This document shows, in pieces, positions 9,671 to 17,700 of a stretch of DNA of 64,000 nucleotides. The position numbers were made by a program, and so were the translations under genes. The stretch is from Candidatus Thiodiazotropha endoloripes (GTDB lineage Bacteria > Pseudomonadota > Gammaproteobacteria > Chromatiales > Chromatiaceae). The notes below the pieces were generated by a model. It did not search any database. It was not told the origin of the DNA and worked only from the letters and a program-made list of their open reading frames with translations. Positions within the stretch are counted from its first letter, which is position 1. Each line of letters opens with the position of its first letter. Location of the stretch: assembly GCF_001708965.1 (NCBI RefSeq), contig NZ_LVJW01000003.1, positions 186,001 to 250,000 of the forward strand, read 5' to 3'.

Positions 9671-9702
9671 GTCAAAGGACTCAAAAGAAAAATGAGTTAC
9701 GA

Positions 9703-10446
9703 TCAGTCGACAGGCGTCAAAGTAAGCGCCTCGTACGGATCCGGATCGTTCTGGTAGGCATTGCGATAATTGACCTTGGTGGTCCAGGGCAGTTGCTGGA
9801 AGTTACGCCATCCATCCTTGTCCGGATTCATGTCATTTCTCTCCACGTAGACATCGGCGGTGTCACTGTCCATTTCACCATTGTTGTTCAGATCGAGCGC
9901 GACCGGTGAGCCATCCGTGTCCAGCAGGATGGTGCCACCATCATAGGCATATTTATATTGGCCGACAAAACCTTCCCAGATATTTCTTACATTGGTAAAA
10001 GCAGGGCCATCGATACCATATTCAGAAGGATTGGCCAGTACATTACCTGCGCCGACACTACGCGATCCGGTTCTGCAGAGTGTCATGATCAGGCGGTCTG
10101 TATCCCCGTTGGCCAGCTCATAGACTTCCCAGTAGAAGTTCTCTTCCGTCTGTGTATCACAACCTGTACAGACCCGGGGGTAGGGGATGTTGTAACTGCG
10201 TTTCGGATGGCCTGCGGCGAACTCTTCCATGGTACGGACATCGACCAGCAGGGCACGACCGCCATGACTCCGGTGGCTGCCGTAATAGTGTCCTCGGGAC
10301 TTGAGTGCCTGGTAGGCCTCGGCGGCACTGATTTCGGAATGGTAGAGGCGATCTTTAAAGTAGCGGTTGCCATCAGCCAGGATGTCAGTGGATAAGGGAA
10401 CGGATAAAAAGGCGCTGATCAATGCAATAGTCTTGATAAGTTTCAT
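9703..10446 (-). CDS. Periplasmic rhodanese-domain protein with acidic repeat-like tail
   Basis: A 247-residue protein with a signal peptide (about 1-25, cleavage near ILA-DG). The rhodanese domain covers about 38-165, with the active-site loop CRTGSR and the catalytic Cys at 124. An extra CTGC pair at 93-96 is not part of the standard rhodanese fold. The C-terminal tail has DLNNNGEMD (about 185-193) and DMNPDKDGW, which look like calcium-binding (dockerin/EF-hand-like) loops. It is probably an exported sulfurtransferase or sulfur-relay protein. It has its own terminator and a ribosome site (AGGAGAGAG) before the ATG. Confidence 0.8.
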   Translation of the reverse strand: MKLIKTIALISAFLSVPLSTDILADGNRYFKDRLYHSEISAAEAYQALKSRGHYYGSHRSHGGRALLVDVRTMEEFAAGHPKRSYNIPYPRVCTGCDTQTEENFYWEVYELANGDTDRLIMTLCRTGSRSVGAGNVLANPSEYGIDGPAFTNVRNIWEGFVGQYKYAYDGGTILLDTDGSPVALDLNNNGEMDSDTADVYVERNDMNPDKDGWRNFQQLPWTTKVNYRNAYQNDPDPYEALTLTPVD

Positions 10447-10811
10447 TGCTCTCTCCTTGCAATTATGTCGACAGCTGACTTTGGGTGGATGCGGGCTTGT
10501 GTTATTGAACTCACGAACCAGGGGGGAGGGTCACTGTCTCTTACTGATTATCTAATTGTTTGTTTTTTTAACTATCTATAGCTAGGGCCTAATGGATTCG
10601 TGTTAACAGACCCTAATACAAACGGAGCCAATCTTATAGTAGGGGTGGTTCGATAAAAATGAACAAAGTCTCATTTCTTGTTTACAGACTCATCTGTTGA
10701 AAGGAAATGCGTTTGCAATAGGTAGTGATAGTTCAGTTATTGATCAAAAAGAAAAATTGAACGGTGCAATGTATTTGTTGGATATCACGATTAAAAACAA
10801 TCGTCGGTCAG
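10447..10811. other. 365-bp intergenic region
   Basis: An AT-rich spacer between two minus-strand genes. It contains the leader of the rhodanese gene and a 33-bp palindromic repeat at 10583-10615. No coding frame is credible. Confidence 0.6.
10583..10615. repeat. 33-bp palindromic repeat, copy 1
   Basis: It starts TAGGGCCTAATGGATTCG and ends CAGACCCTA; the ends are inverted relative to each other (TAGGGCCT against AGACCCTA). It matches 30448-30480 at 30 of 33 positions by eye. In that copy the terminal 8-mers are perfectly complementary. It could fold into a hairpin with a conserved 17-base loop. The function is unknown. Confidence 0.65.
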
Positions 10812-11519
10812 TTAACGGTAATAAGATTCGAAGTAAGAGAGTTTGGGCAGGTTCTGCTGCGTCTTGTCATCCAGTCTGCCGTAGTAGAGATCGAATAGAC
10901 CTTTCGGCTGATAGTCACCGCTGATCACCTGTTTGATTCGTGCAACCCTTGTCTGATTCCGTTCCGGGTGTTTTTCAATGTTGAATGTTTCCGGTGCGAT
11001 GATCATTGCCAGCAGAGCCAGATACTGATCCTCGCTGATCTCTTCGAAAGGTCGATTGAAATAGTAGTTGGCGGCCTGTTCAAAACCCCTGGCATTCGGC
11101 CCCAGGTAGACTGTATTGATGAAACGTCTGAGTTGCATCTCCTTTGGCATCAAGGGGTCGAGAACAAAACGGGCTATGAGGGTCTGTTTGATTTTTCCAA
11201 TACCCGGTGTGAATCGATCGAAGTAGATCTTTTTGACCAGGCCCTGGGTAATGGTCGTGATGCCAGCGCCTGGGGTCGATAGATCGATACCGGTGTGGTG
11301 ATAGAAGTCCGGGTCTTCTATTTTAAGCAGGGCGTCATGTTGACTCACACTAAGGGATGAGGTCGTCAGGGGGTAGGATGTCTTATTCTCCATCGGTATG
11401 ACACTGTCAACGGTGTAGTGATAAGCGGCATATAACTCCCATCCATAGTATCCGATGAGCGCAATGATTGAGATGCTAACCGCGATCAACAGTCTGTTTA
11501 AGATTTTCGGTAATTTCAT
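10812..11519 (-). CDS. Divergent GT51 (transglycosylase-like) membrane protein
   Basis: About 235 residues with an N-terminal membrane anchor (about 10-30) and a GT51 peptidoglycan glycosyltransferase fold. Motif 1 is intact (EDPDFYHHTGID, Glu at about 68). Motif 2 reads GITTITQGL instead of STITQQL. The motif 3 region (KIKQTLIARF) lacks the second glutamate seen in monofunctional and class A enzymes, while INTVYLG is recognisable. It resembles MtgA in size, but activity is doubtful. ATG 11519 was chosen over a GTG at 11540. It is divergent from the sigma factor gene. Confidence 0.7.
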   Translation of the reverse strand: MKLPKILNRLLIAVSISIIALIGYYGWELYAAYHYTVDSVIPMENKTSYPLTTSSLSVSQHDALLKIEDPDFYHHTGIDLSTPGAGITTITQGLVKKIYFDRFTPGIGKIKQTLIARFVLDPLMPKEMQLRRFINTVYLGPNARGFEQAANYYFNRPFEEISEDQYLALLAMIIAPETFNIEKHPERNQTRVARIKQVISGDYQPKGLFDLYYGRLDDKTQQNLPKLSYFESYYR

Positions 11520-11721
11520 AAGTGTCCATTTGTTCAGCACGCTCCAGTCCTGAGCGTGGAAATCATATCCGAATCGCAGCTCCGCTATTGATCAGGCGCG
11601 GAGTGATTACTCTCTGTCAACCAATGGTCCCAGGCTGCGTTATATGGAGAGTGATGTTACATAAACAGGGTCTCCATTTGAAACCGCAGAAATTGCTATT
11701 TACCACAGTTACCGGTGTATC

Positions 11722-12384
11722 ATGGCCACTGCTTTGCTTGAGAAATATAAGCCGCAGTGGAATCCTCAGGTGCAGTTGATGGTAAAACAACCGCTTGATT
11801 CCATTGCTGTTATGCAGGAGTTTGCTTTGCAAGGGGATGGGCTGGACAGCAACCAGGCGCTGAATCGCTTTCTCGCAGGAGTCGAGCGGCGGGCACTGCG
11901 TATGGCGACTGTTTCGGTCGGCAATGTGGACGATGCCCTGGATCTGGTTCAGGATGCGATGATGAAGCTGGCGAGCCGATATGCACAACGCCCCGAAGAT
12001 CAGTGGGGACCGTTGTTTCAGCGTATTTTGCAGAACGCTATCACTGACTGGCACCGCCGCTCCTGGGTGAAGAACCGTTGGCGTCGCTTTATCGGTGGTG
12101 GGGAGGGTCAATCCGATGCAGCGGATCCACTGCAGGACTACCCGGACAGTCGGCAGACGGAATCCGTGGAGAGACTTCAGCAGGAGGATGCGATAGCCAA
12201 TCTGGAGCAGGCGATCCATGACCTCTCCCTGAGACAGCAGCAGGCATTTATGTTGAGATTGTGGGAAGGTTTGAGTGTGGAGGAGACGGCGCAGGTGATG
12301 GGATGCTCCCAGGGGAGCGTGAAGACCCACTACTTCCGAGCCGTATCCGCCCTGAGAGCGAGACTGGAGGACCACTGGCCATGA
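11722..12384 (+). CDS. RNA polymerase sigma-70-like (ECF-type) factor
   Basis: Up to 220 residues. Region 2 lies around residues 68-118 (DALDLVQDAMMKL, then WGPLFQRILQNAITDWHRR). Region 4 lies around 155-215, with a helix-turn-helix (LSVEETAQVMGCSQGSVKTHYFRA, about 190-210). The first 45 residues are not typical and no clear ribosome site precedes ATG 11722, so an internal start (ATG 11779 or 11812) is possible. Its stop overlaps the DUF3619 gene by 4 bp (ATGA). Sigma factor, DUF3619 and DUF3106 in this order is a known proteobacterial neighbourhood. Confidence 0.85.
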   Translation: MATALLEKYKPQWNPQVQLMVKQPLDSIAVMQEFALQGDGLDSNQALNRFLAGVERRALRMATVSVGNVDDALDLVQDAMMKLASRYAQRPEDQWGPLFQRILQNAITDWHRRSWVKNRWRRFIGGGEGQSDAADPLQDYPDSRQTESVERLQQEDAIANLEQAIHDLSLRQQQAFMLRLWEGLSVEETAQVMGCSQGSVKTHYFRAVSALRARLEDHWP

Positions 12385-12758
12385 GATCGGACGACGAGTT
12401 CCTCGATAAGGTCAAACAGCAGCTGCAGAGCACAACCGATGAGCTGGACGAGTTGACTCTGGCCAAGCTCGGTGCCGCCCGCAGACGTGCTGTGGAGGCT
12501 GCGGATCGAGCTGCGGTTTTCCGCTTTGGCGATGTCTTGAGCCTGAGTCGCGGCGGGTTGCCGATGCTGTTGCTGGCCGGTGTGCTGTTGATCGCTTCCA
12601 TCGTTCTGCTGAAGCCCGCTTATCCTCCCGTGCAGCAACCACTGCAGCCAATCACCCTGCTGGAGGATATGGAGCTGCTGGGGGCTGCTGAGGAGCTGGA
12701 GTTTTACCAGGAGTTGGATTTCTACCTATGGGTGACGGATGAAGAGGATTCAGGCTGA
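12381..12758 (+). CDS. DUF3619-type single-pass membrane protein, possible anti-sigma factor
   Basis: 125 residues starting at the ATG that overlaps the sigma factor stop. The N-terminal half is charged and probably helical (DEFLDKVKQQL..., residues 4-50). One membrane span lies at about 57-77 (GLPMLLLAGVLLIASIVLL) and a short acidic periplasmic tail ends the protein. Size, topology and coupling to the sigma gene fit a cognate anti-sigma factor, which is an inference; the family (DUF3619) has no proven function. It overlaps the next gene. Confidence 0.72.
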   Translation: MRSDDEFLDKVKQQLQSTTDELDELTLAKLGAARRRAVEAADRAAVFRFGDVLSLSRGGLPMLLLAGVLLIASIVLLKPAYPPVQQPLQPITLLEDMELLGAAEELEFYQELDFYLWVTDEEDSG

Positions 12759-12957
12759 GTGGGGTCTGATGCTGTTTCTGACGACAGGGGCGGTATTGGC
12801 CGGTGAGGTTCAATCCGGAGCTGAGGAGGCTCCCAGTATGGAACTGTTGGAGTTTCTGGGTGGATTCGAAACCCCGGAAGGGGCGTGGCTGGATCCACTG
12901 CTGCTGGTTGATGACCGGGAAGCTCGGCAAGATGATGTGGAACAGGAATATGATTAG
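12739..12957 (+). CDS. Small exported acidic protein
   Basis: 72 residues with an N-terminal hydrophobic segment (about 8-20, ending VLA-GE) typical of a signal peptide, then an acidic tail. The start lies inside the DUF3619 gene (20-bp overlap) and its stop overlaps the DUF3106 ATG by 8 bp. No family recognised. The dense overlaps on both sides and the signal peptide support a real gene. Confidence 0.65.
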   Translation: MKRIQAEWGLMLFLTTGAVLAGEVQSGAEEAPSMELLEFLGGFETPEGAWLDPLLLVDDREARQDDVEQEYD

Positions 12958-13444
12958 GTTCTGGTTAAAGATAGGCCTGCTGCTGATGGTCTCTCCGTTG
13001 ATGGCTGAGGATCTCTCCTGGACTGGGATGAGTGAAAGTCAGCAACAGCTGCTTGCACCTCTGGAGGAGCAGTGGGAGCGTCTTCCGCAGGCGCGGCGTC
13101 AACGATTGCTCAAAGGGGCGGATCGCTGGTCGCAGATGACGGAGCAGCAGCGGCAACGGGCAAAATCACGTCTTCAGGCGTGGCGTGACCTGGACTCTGA
13201 TCAGAAACAGCTGGTGCGGGATCGGTTTCAGGAGTTTGTCGCGCTCGAACCGCAACAGCGACAGCAGCTGCTCGATCGCTACCAGCGTTTTCAGAACCTC
13301 TCTGTGGAAGAGCGGCAGGCGCTACGCAAAAGATGGCAAAGCATGTCGCCACAACAGCGGCAGCGGGCGCTTAAACGGTCAAAATTACTGCGTCGTCTGA
13401 CACCACAGCAGAGACAACGGTTGTTGAGGAAGTTGAAACAGTAG
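12950..13444 (+). CDS. DUF3106 protein, exported, tandem Gln/Arg-rich repeats
   Basis: 164 residues with a signal peptide (LLLMVSPLMA-ED, cleavage near residue 19). The rest is a helical array of imperfect 11-13 residue units built on L-x-P/S-Q-Q-R-Q-x-L-L-x-R (for example ALEPQQRQQLLDRY, SMSPQQRQRALKR and LTPQQRQRLLRKL). This is the DUF3106 pattern. Probably periplasmic; the function is unknown. It overlaps the preceding small gene and ends 2 bp before the barrel gene, so the five genes from the sigma factor to the barrel look like one operon. Confidence 0.8.
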   Translation: MIRFWLKIGLLLMVSPLMAEDLSWTGMSESQQQLLAPLEEQWERLPQARRQRLLKGADRWSQMTEQQRQRAKSRLQAWRDLDSDQKQLVRDRFQEFVALEPQQRQQLLDRYQRFQNLSVEERQALRKRWQSMSPQQRQRALKRSKLLRRLTPQQRQRLLRKLKQ

Positions 13445-13446
13445 TG

Positions 13447-14328
13447 ATGGATCGTTATATCGCATCGACCCTGCTGATCTGTGGCCTCATTGCTGATGCG
13501 CAGGGGGCACCGCTGGAGTGGGATTGGCTGGATGAGCTCGGGCCACCTGCCCAATCCAGTCTGACGGTCAATTTCGGTGCTGACGATGCGGATGGCTGGA
13601 GTCGTCAGTTCGATCTCAGTCTGGCGGGGCCGCTCTACTCCCGCTTTGATTTTTCCTATGGTGAAAGTTATATCGAATCGGATCAGGCACAACTGGAGAC
13701 CGACTACTACTCACTGGGTGTTACGACCGATCCTCTGGCAGAAATCGCGGTCTCGGCCGGCTTTGAGGAGTGGGGGGATGATGAGGCGCTGACCATCGAA
13801 ACCCTGTGGCTCGGTTTCACCATGAACCTGGGTGACTTCTCGGTTACCTTGATGCCTCAGCAGCGGGATATCCGCTTGCAGGTCACCGAATGGTATCGAC
13901 GTCGTGCGGATCATGTGGATCTTGAGAGTCGGGATATCGGTCTCATGCTGGACTATTATGCGGCAGACGGCTGGCTCTTCCATGGCAGCTATTTCAACTA
14001 TGACTACTCGAAAAACATCAGCCGTCTGGATGAGGACTACCGGGTCGTCTATATCTTCCCTCTCGATACACTCGATCTGGCCAGTGGCCTGGATGACTAC
14101 CGTTACTCAATCGGAATCGGCAAGCTGCTCGGTGAGATGAATATCGATCTGGCGTGGAGTCGAGGTCGTTCCGCGGTGGATGGCAACTATGCCAGCCTGA
14201 CCAGTCTCTCACTGGATATTCCGCTCAACGACCAATTCAGTTTCAATCTGATGGGTGGCATACAGGATGTGGATTATGCCGAGGAGAAGATCCTTTTCTC
14301 CAATATCGGCTTGAGCCTCTTCTGGTAA
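13447..14328 (+). CDS. Putative outer-membrane beta-barrel protein
   Basis: 293 residues with a signal peptide (cleavage about AQG-AP, residue 20), alternating aromatic/polar strands throughout and a C-terminal beta-signal ending GLSLFW, as outer-membrane barrels have. No cysteines occur in the mature part. A GTG 3 bp upstream is an alternative start. No specific family recognised. Its position directly after DUF3106 suggests the cluster concerns envelope structure or stress. Confidence 0.68.
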   Translation: MDRYIASTLLICGLIADAQGAPLEWDWLDELGPPAQSSLTVNFGADDADGWSRQFDLSLAGPLYSRFDFSYGESYIESDQAQLETDYYSLGVTTDPLAEIAVSAGFEEWGDDEALTIETLWLGFTMNLGDFSVTLMPQQRDIRLQVTEWYRRRADHVDLESRDIGLMLDYYAADGWLFHGSYFNYDYSKNISRLDEDYRVVYIFPLDTLDLASGLDDYRYSIGIGKLLGEMNIDLAWSRGRSAVDGNYASLTSLSLDIPLNDQFSFNLMGGIQDVDYAEEKILFSNIGLSLFW

Positions 14329-14466
14329 CAGACTCTCCTCAGACAACTAACGCAGACTTTCATACAAACACCCTGTCAACCTGACTGCATTGATTGCGTT
14401 AATCCCTACAGAGGACGGAATAAATCGTCTGATAAGGATTAATCAATCAAAAAAGAGGAGACTGTA

Positions 14467-16302
14467 ATGAAAGGTTTGTTAGATAACTGGCTGCTGCCGG
14501 GTTTGGTCAGTCTGTTGTTGTTGCTGGCAGGTTGTGGCGGTGGTGGTAGTTCCGATACCACCTCTGAAACCAGCACGGACGAGAGCGGTAGGCTGGTGAT
14601 CGGGGTAACCGATGCTCCGGGGGATTTCAGCAGTTATACCGTGGATGTGGTCTCAATGACCCTGACCAAACAGAGTGGCGCGATCGTCGATACCCTGCCG
14701 CTCAACACCCGCATCGATTTTGCCCAATATACGGATATGACCGAGTTCATCACCGCCGCGACGGTTCCGGCAGGACGCTATGTTAAGGCGGAGATGGTGG
14801 TGGACTACAGTAATGCCGAGATCTGGGTGGAAGACGAGAGCGGCGAGTTGCTGGAGGTGCCAGCGGCGAACATTCTCAACGAAGCCGGGGAGACGTTGAG
14901 CCAGCTAGAGCTGTCGGTGCATATTGAAGGCCGGCAGTCATTGCTGATTGCGCCAGGCATACCCGCTCATCTGACCCTCGATTTCGATCTCAATACTTCA
15001 AATCAGGTTGATCTCAGCGGGGCGGAACCGCTGTTGACCGTTCAACCGATTCTGCTGGCGGATGTGGAACTCGATCGCCCCAAGCCCCATCGTCTGCGTG
15101 GCCCCTTACTGGATGTGGACAGTGAGAACAGTGAGTTTGAGATCAGTATTCGTCCATTTCGTCACCGCTTCAATCGACAGAACCGTTTCGGCGAGTTGAC
15201 CGTGCAGGTCTCGGATGAGACCTATTATGAGATCGATGGCGAGACCTACCAGGGAGAGAGTGGACTGGCTGCCCTCGATGACGTTCCGACATTCACGGCG
15301 ACCCTGGCAGTCGGGGAGTTACAGCGGAACAACAACAGGTTCACCTATCAGGCAACGGAAGTCTATGCCGGCTCCAGTGTGCCAGGTGGAGAGCTGGACG
15401 TAGTGAGAGGTAATGTGATCGCCAGGGATGGTGAGCAGTTGACCGTGCGGGGTGCGACGCTGATGAGGTCGGATGGCTCGGTGGTTTTCAGGGATACCAT
15501 CGACGTGCAGTTGGATGGGGAGACCGTGGTCAAGAAACAGCTGTCGACCGAGGAGCACGATAGCGGTGAAATTTCCGTCGGGCAGCGGGTGCTGGTGTTC
15601 GGTAACCTGGATGGGGCCGAGTCGAGCCTGAGCGCGGATCATCTGCGGATGCTGGTGACCGTACTCAGCACTACCCGGGCCAATGATGAGAGCGCTCTGG
15701 TGGTCGATCTGCAGAAGATCGATGGCCGGCCGGTTTCGCTTTTCGATTTCAGCGGTACCGGCAGCAGTGCGGCGACCGATGCCGATCCACAAAATTATGA
15801 AGTGGATCATGGTGCGTTGGATATCTCGCAGATCGGTGCGGGTGTGCCATTGCGGGTGATTGGCTTTGTAACCCCTTTCGCTACGGCACCGGCGGATTTC
15901 ACAGCCCAAAGCCTGGTGGACCTGACCGAGGTTGCGGCGGTGTTGACCCTGGGTTACGGCAGCGGCAGCGCCAATGCGTTCAGTGCCATCTCGGCCGAGG
16001 GTCTGACCCTCGATCTGACCGATGCGGAGCTCTTTCACCACCTGGGCCGGGCCGGTATCGTGATCGATCTGACTGAACTGGGTGTGGAACCTGTGATCGT
16101 CCCCCATGCGGATGGGGAGGGGAGTTTCTGGATCGAGGAGGGAGAATCCCTGCAGCTGCATACCAGTTTCACCAATTTTGCCGAGGATCTGCAGGCTCGA
16201 ATCGAGGCGGGCAGTCTGGTAAAAGGCGTGCTTGCCAGTGGCGACTATGTGGATCAGAGCGGTGTGCTGACCAGCAGGATGGTCGTCGTTAAACTGCTTT
16301 GA
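14467..16302 (+). CDS. DUF4382-domain lipoprotein
   Basis: 611 residues. A type II signal peptide ends in the lipobox LLAGC (acylated Cys23), followed by a Gly/Ser linker. Residues 41-200 match DUF4382 (LVIGVTDAPGDFSSYTVDVVSM). The remainder is a series of beta-rich segments that resemble DUF5666-like repeats (for example GNVIARDGEQLTVRGATL near 315). It is probably anchored in the outer membrane. The ribosome site AAGAGGAG is strong, and the 138-bp gap after the barrel gene leaves room for its own promoter. Confidence 0.8.
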   Translation: MKGLLDNWLLPGLVSLLLLLAGCGGGGSSDTTSETSTDESGRLVIGVTDAPGDFSSYTVDVVSMTLTKQSGAIVDTLPLNTRIDFAQYTDMTEFITAATVPAGRYVKAEMVVDYSNAEIWVEDESGELLEVPAANILNEAGETLSQLELSVHIEGRQSLLIAPGIPAHLTLDFDLNTSNQVDLSGAEPLLTVQPILLADVELDRPKPHRLRGPLLDVDSENSEFEISIRPFRHRFNRQNRFGELTVQVSDETYYEIDGETYQGESGLAALDDVPTFTATLAVGELQRNNNRFTYQATEVYAGSSVPGGELDVVRGNVIARDGEQLTVRGATLMRSDGSVVFRDTIDVQLDGETVVKKQLSTEEHDSGEISVGQRVLVFGNLDGAESSLSADHLRMLVTVLSTTRANDESALVVDLQKIDGRPVSLFDFSGTGSSAATDADPQNYEVDHGALDISQIGAGVPLRVIGFVTPFATAPADFTAQSLVDLTEVAAVLTLGYGSGSANAFSAISAEGLTLDLTDAELFHHLGRAGIVIDLTELGVEPVIVPHADGEGSFWIEEGESLQLHTSFTNFAEDLQARIEAGSLVKGVLASGDYVDQSGVLTSRMVVVKLL

Positions 16303-16324
16303 GTTTTCGCATCAAATCCTTGAT

Positions 16325-16346
16325 GCCCTCTCCCTCGGGGGAGGGC
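16325..16346. repeat. Short CT/GA palindrome between convergent genes
   Basis: GCCCTCTCCC-TC-GGGGGAGGGC, a hairpin with one mismatch, 22 bp after the DUF4382 stop and 22 bp before the end of the convergent GGCT gene. It resembles a minimal form of the dispersed CT/GA element and may act as a bidirectional terminator, though it has no T-run. Confidence 0.5.
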
Positions 16347-16368
16347 TGGTGACTAGTCTCAAATCGGT

Positions 16369-16884
16369 CTATTCCAATTTGTCGATATAGATGGCCATTT
16401 CCAGTGCATGCCTTTCACTGGTCGGATCGGTGATTGTTTCGATACGGTCGATTCTGTCGATGTAGGTGGTGGGGAACCGGTGCTCTCTGGCGCCACTCAA
16501 TACATGGTGTTTATACCAACTGTAAGGTTTCAACAAAGAATCGATGTGGGTGGCGTAGTAGGTGAAGGCGGTTATGCTGTCGTCAGATCCAGTCAACAGG
16601 GTAACCTGTTTCTCTTCATAGCCGTTCCCCAGGCCTTCGTGCCGATCAAGCTCCGCTTTTTCAGCTTGAGCAATTTCAAACACAACACCGATCACCTGAT
16701 GTTGCGGATCACGGGTCTCCAGTGCGTCGCATTTGGCTGAACCGTCCCGGCTTCTTTTATGAAAGCGCAGATCGTGTGATTCTAATGTGGCGGTAAATCT
16801 GAATCGTGCCGAAGGCACTCGCTCCTTGAGGCGCCTGGAAGACATATTCGAACCATAAGCGAAATAGAGCATTTGGTCGTTCAC
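16369..16884 (-). CDS. Gamma-glutamylcyclotransferase-like protein
   Basis: 171 residues (GTG 16884, or ATG 16872 giving 167). The N-terminal YFAYGSNM motif is the nucleotide-like binding loop of the GGCT/AIG2 superfamily, and the glutamate in FEIAQAEKAELDRHEGLG (about residue 82) fits the catalytic position. The family cleaves gamma-glutamyl amines or peptides to release 5-oxoproline; the substrate here is unknown. It follows the DUF1330 gene by 12 bp and is probably cotranscribed with it. Confidence 0.82.
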   Translation of the reverse strand: MNDQMLYFAYGSNMSSRRLKERVPSARFRFTATLESHDLRFHKRSRDGSAKCDALETRDPQHQVIGVVFEIAQAEKAELDRHEGLGNGYEEKQVTLLTGSDDSITAFTYYATHIDSLLKPYSWYKHHVLSGAREHRFPTTYIDRIDRIETITDPTSERHALEMAIYIDKLE

Positions 16885-16896
16885 ACAGTCTGAGGT

Positions 16897-17184
16897 TCAC
16901 GCTTCATAGGTTAGCAGATCCATCTCCGCCGCTTCCTGACGAAGTGGAATCAGTGCTTGATACTGAGGAGAGGTGTACCAGTCGTCCAGGGCCTGCATAT
17001 CGGGAAACTCGATGACAACCGTGTCACTATGCTGATGGCTGCCGGATAGAACCGCCGACAATCTGCCGCGGAAGACCAGAGAGCCCTGCCAGGGCTCAAG
17101 GGTAGCAGGTACCTTGTTACGATACTCCTGCCACTTATCGTTCTCTTTCACCGTGATATGTCCAATGAGGTAAGCATTTGCCAT
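16897..17184 (-). CDS. DUF1330 family protein
   Basis: 95 residues with the ferredoxin-like dimeric alpha/beta-barrel pattern of DUF1330: AYLIGHITVKENDKWQEYRNKV at the start and VVIEFPDMQALDDWYTSPQYQ at about 57-77. Cytoplasmic; the function of the family is not established. It is first gene of a likely two-gene unit with the GGCT-like protein. Confidence 0.85.
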   Translation of the reverse strand: MANAYLIGHITVKENDKWQEYRNKVPATLEPWQGSLVFRGRLSAVLSGSHQHSDTVVIEFPDMQALDDWYTSPQYQALIPLRQEAAEMDLLTYEA

Positions 17185-17700
17185 AGGTATATCCTTTTTA
17201 CTTGGTCCGGTTTTTATTGTTGGTTGTTTGAGCGGCGGGTGGTTATCGAGGTTCCAATGGATCCTACAACAACCACCTTTTTCTTATGAGATTATCTGAA
17301 TAACAGGCAAGTTGTAAGCCGTCACTTTATGTTGGAAAGCGATATACTGGATTGTTGTGGTAACAAGCCCTAGCCTATCGGGATGTGTAGCATGAAAAGA
17401 GATAACCATTAAGAAGATGAAGGTTGGAAAAACACGCAATTATCAGTGTGCCAAACAGACAGAGAGAATAGCCCCCCTCTCCCCTTGTGGGAGAGGGGCT
17501 TTACCGCATCTCCTTGGCTAATTTTGAGTTAACGGAACAGCAGTGAGTTAAAAAAATAAAGTTGAATCAGCTTCCGTAGACACCTCAGTGTATTGATTGA
17601 CGGCCCTGATCCGGTTATTAATCCCTGCAGCCATGAGTGTTGAATCATCTTTCTGTGTGAAAGCTGGTTTCCGGATACCACATCGAATCGAGAGATTTTT
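17185..17700. other. 516-bp intergenic region with dispersed repeat
   Basis: A region between divergent genes. It contains repeat copy 2 (17423-17545) and probable promoters on both sides that I cannot place with confidence. No coding frame is credible. Confidence 0.6.
17423..17545 (+). repeat. CT/GA-rich dispersed element, copy 2 (about 17.4 kb)
   Basis: The left end GTTGGAAAAACACGCAATTA is followed by TGCCAAACAGACAGAGAGA, then the palindrome CCCCTCTCCCC-TTGTG-GGAGAGGGG at 17474-17498, and the right end TGAGTTAACGGAACAGCAGTGA. It is the shortest complete copy, about 123 bp. Its ends match those at 9.4 kb (left) and 47.7 kb (right), which defines the element borders. Confidence 0.7.

Larger units (their letters stand above)
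9037..9702. other. 666-bp intergenic region with repeats, no gene
   Basis: Spacer between the nitrate operon and the convergent rhodanese gene. I see no credible coding frame. It holds a perfect 8-bp hairpin at 9156-9175, one copy of the CT/GA-rich dispersed repeat (about 9406-9575) and a terminator for the minus-strand rhodanese (9640-9670). Confidence 0.7.
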
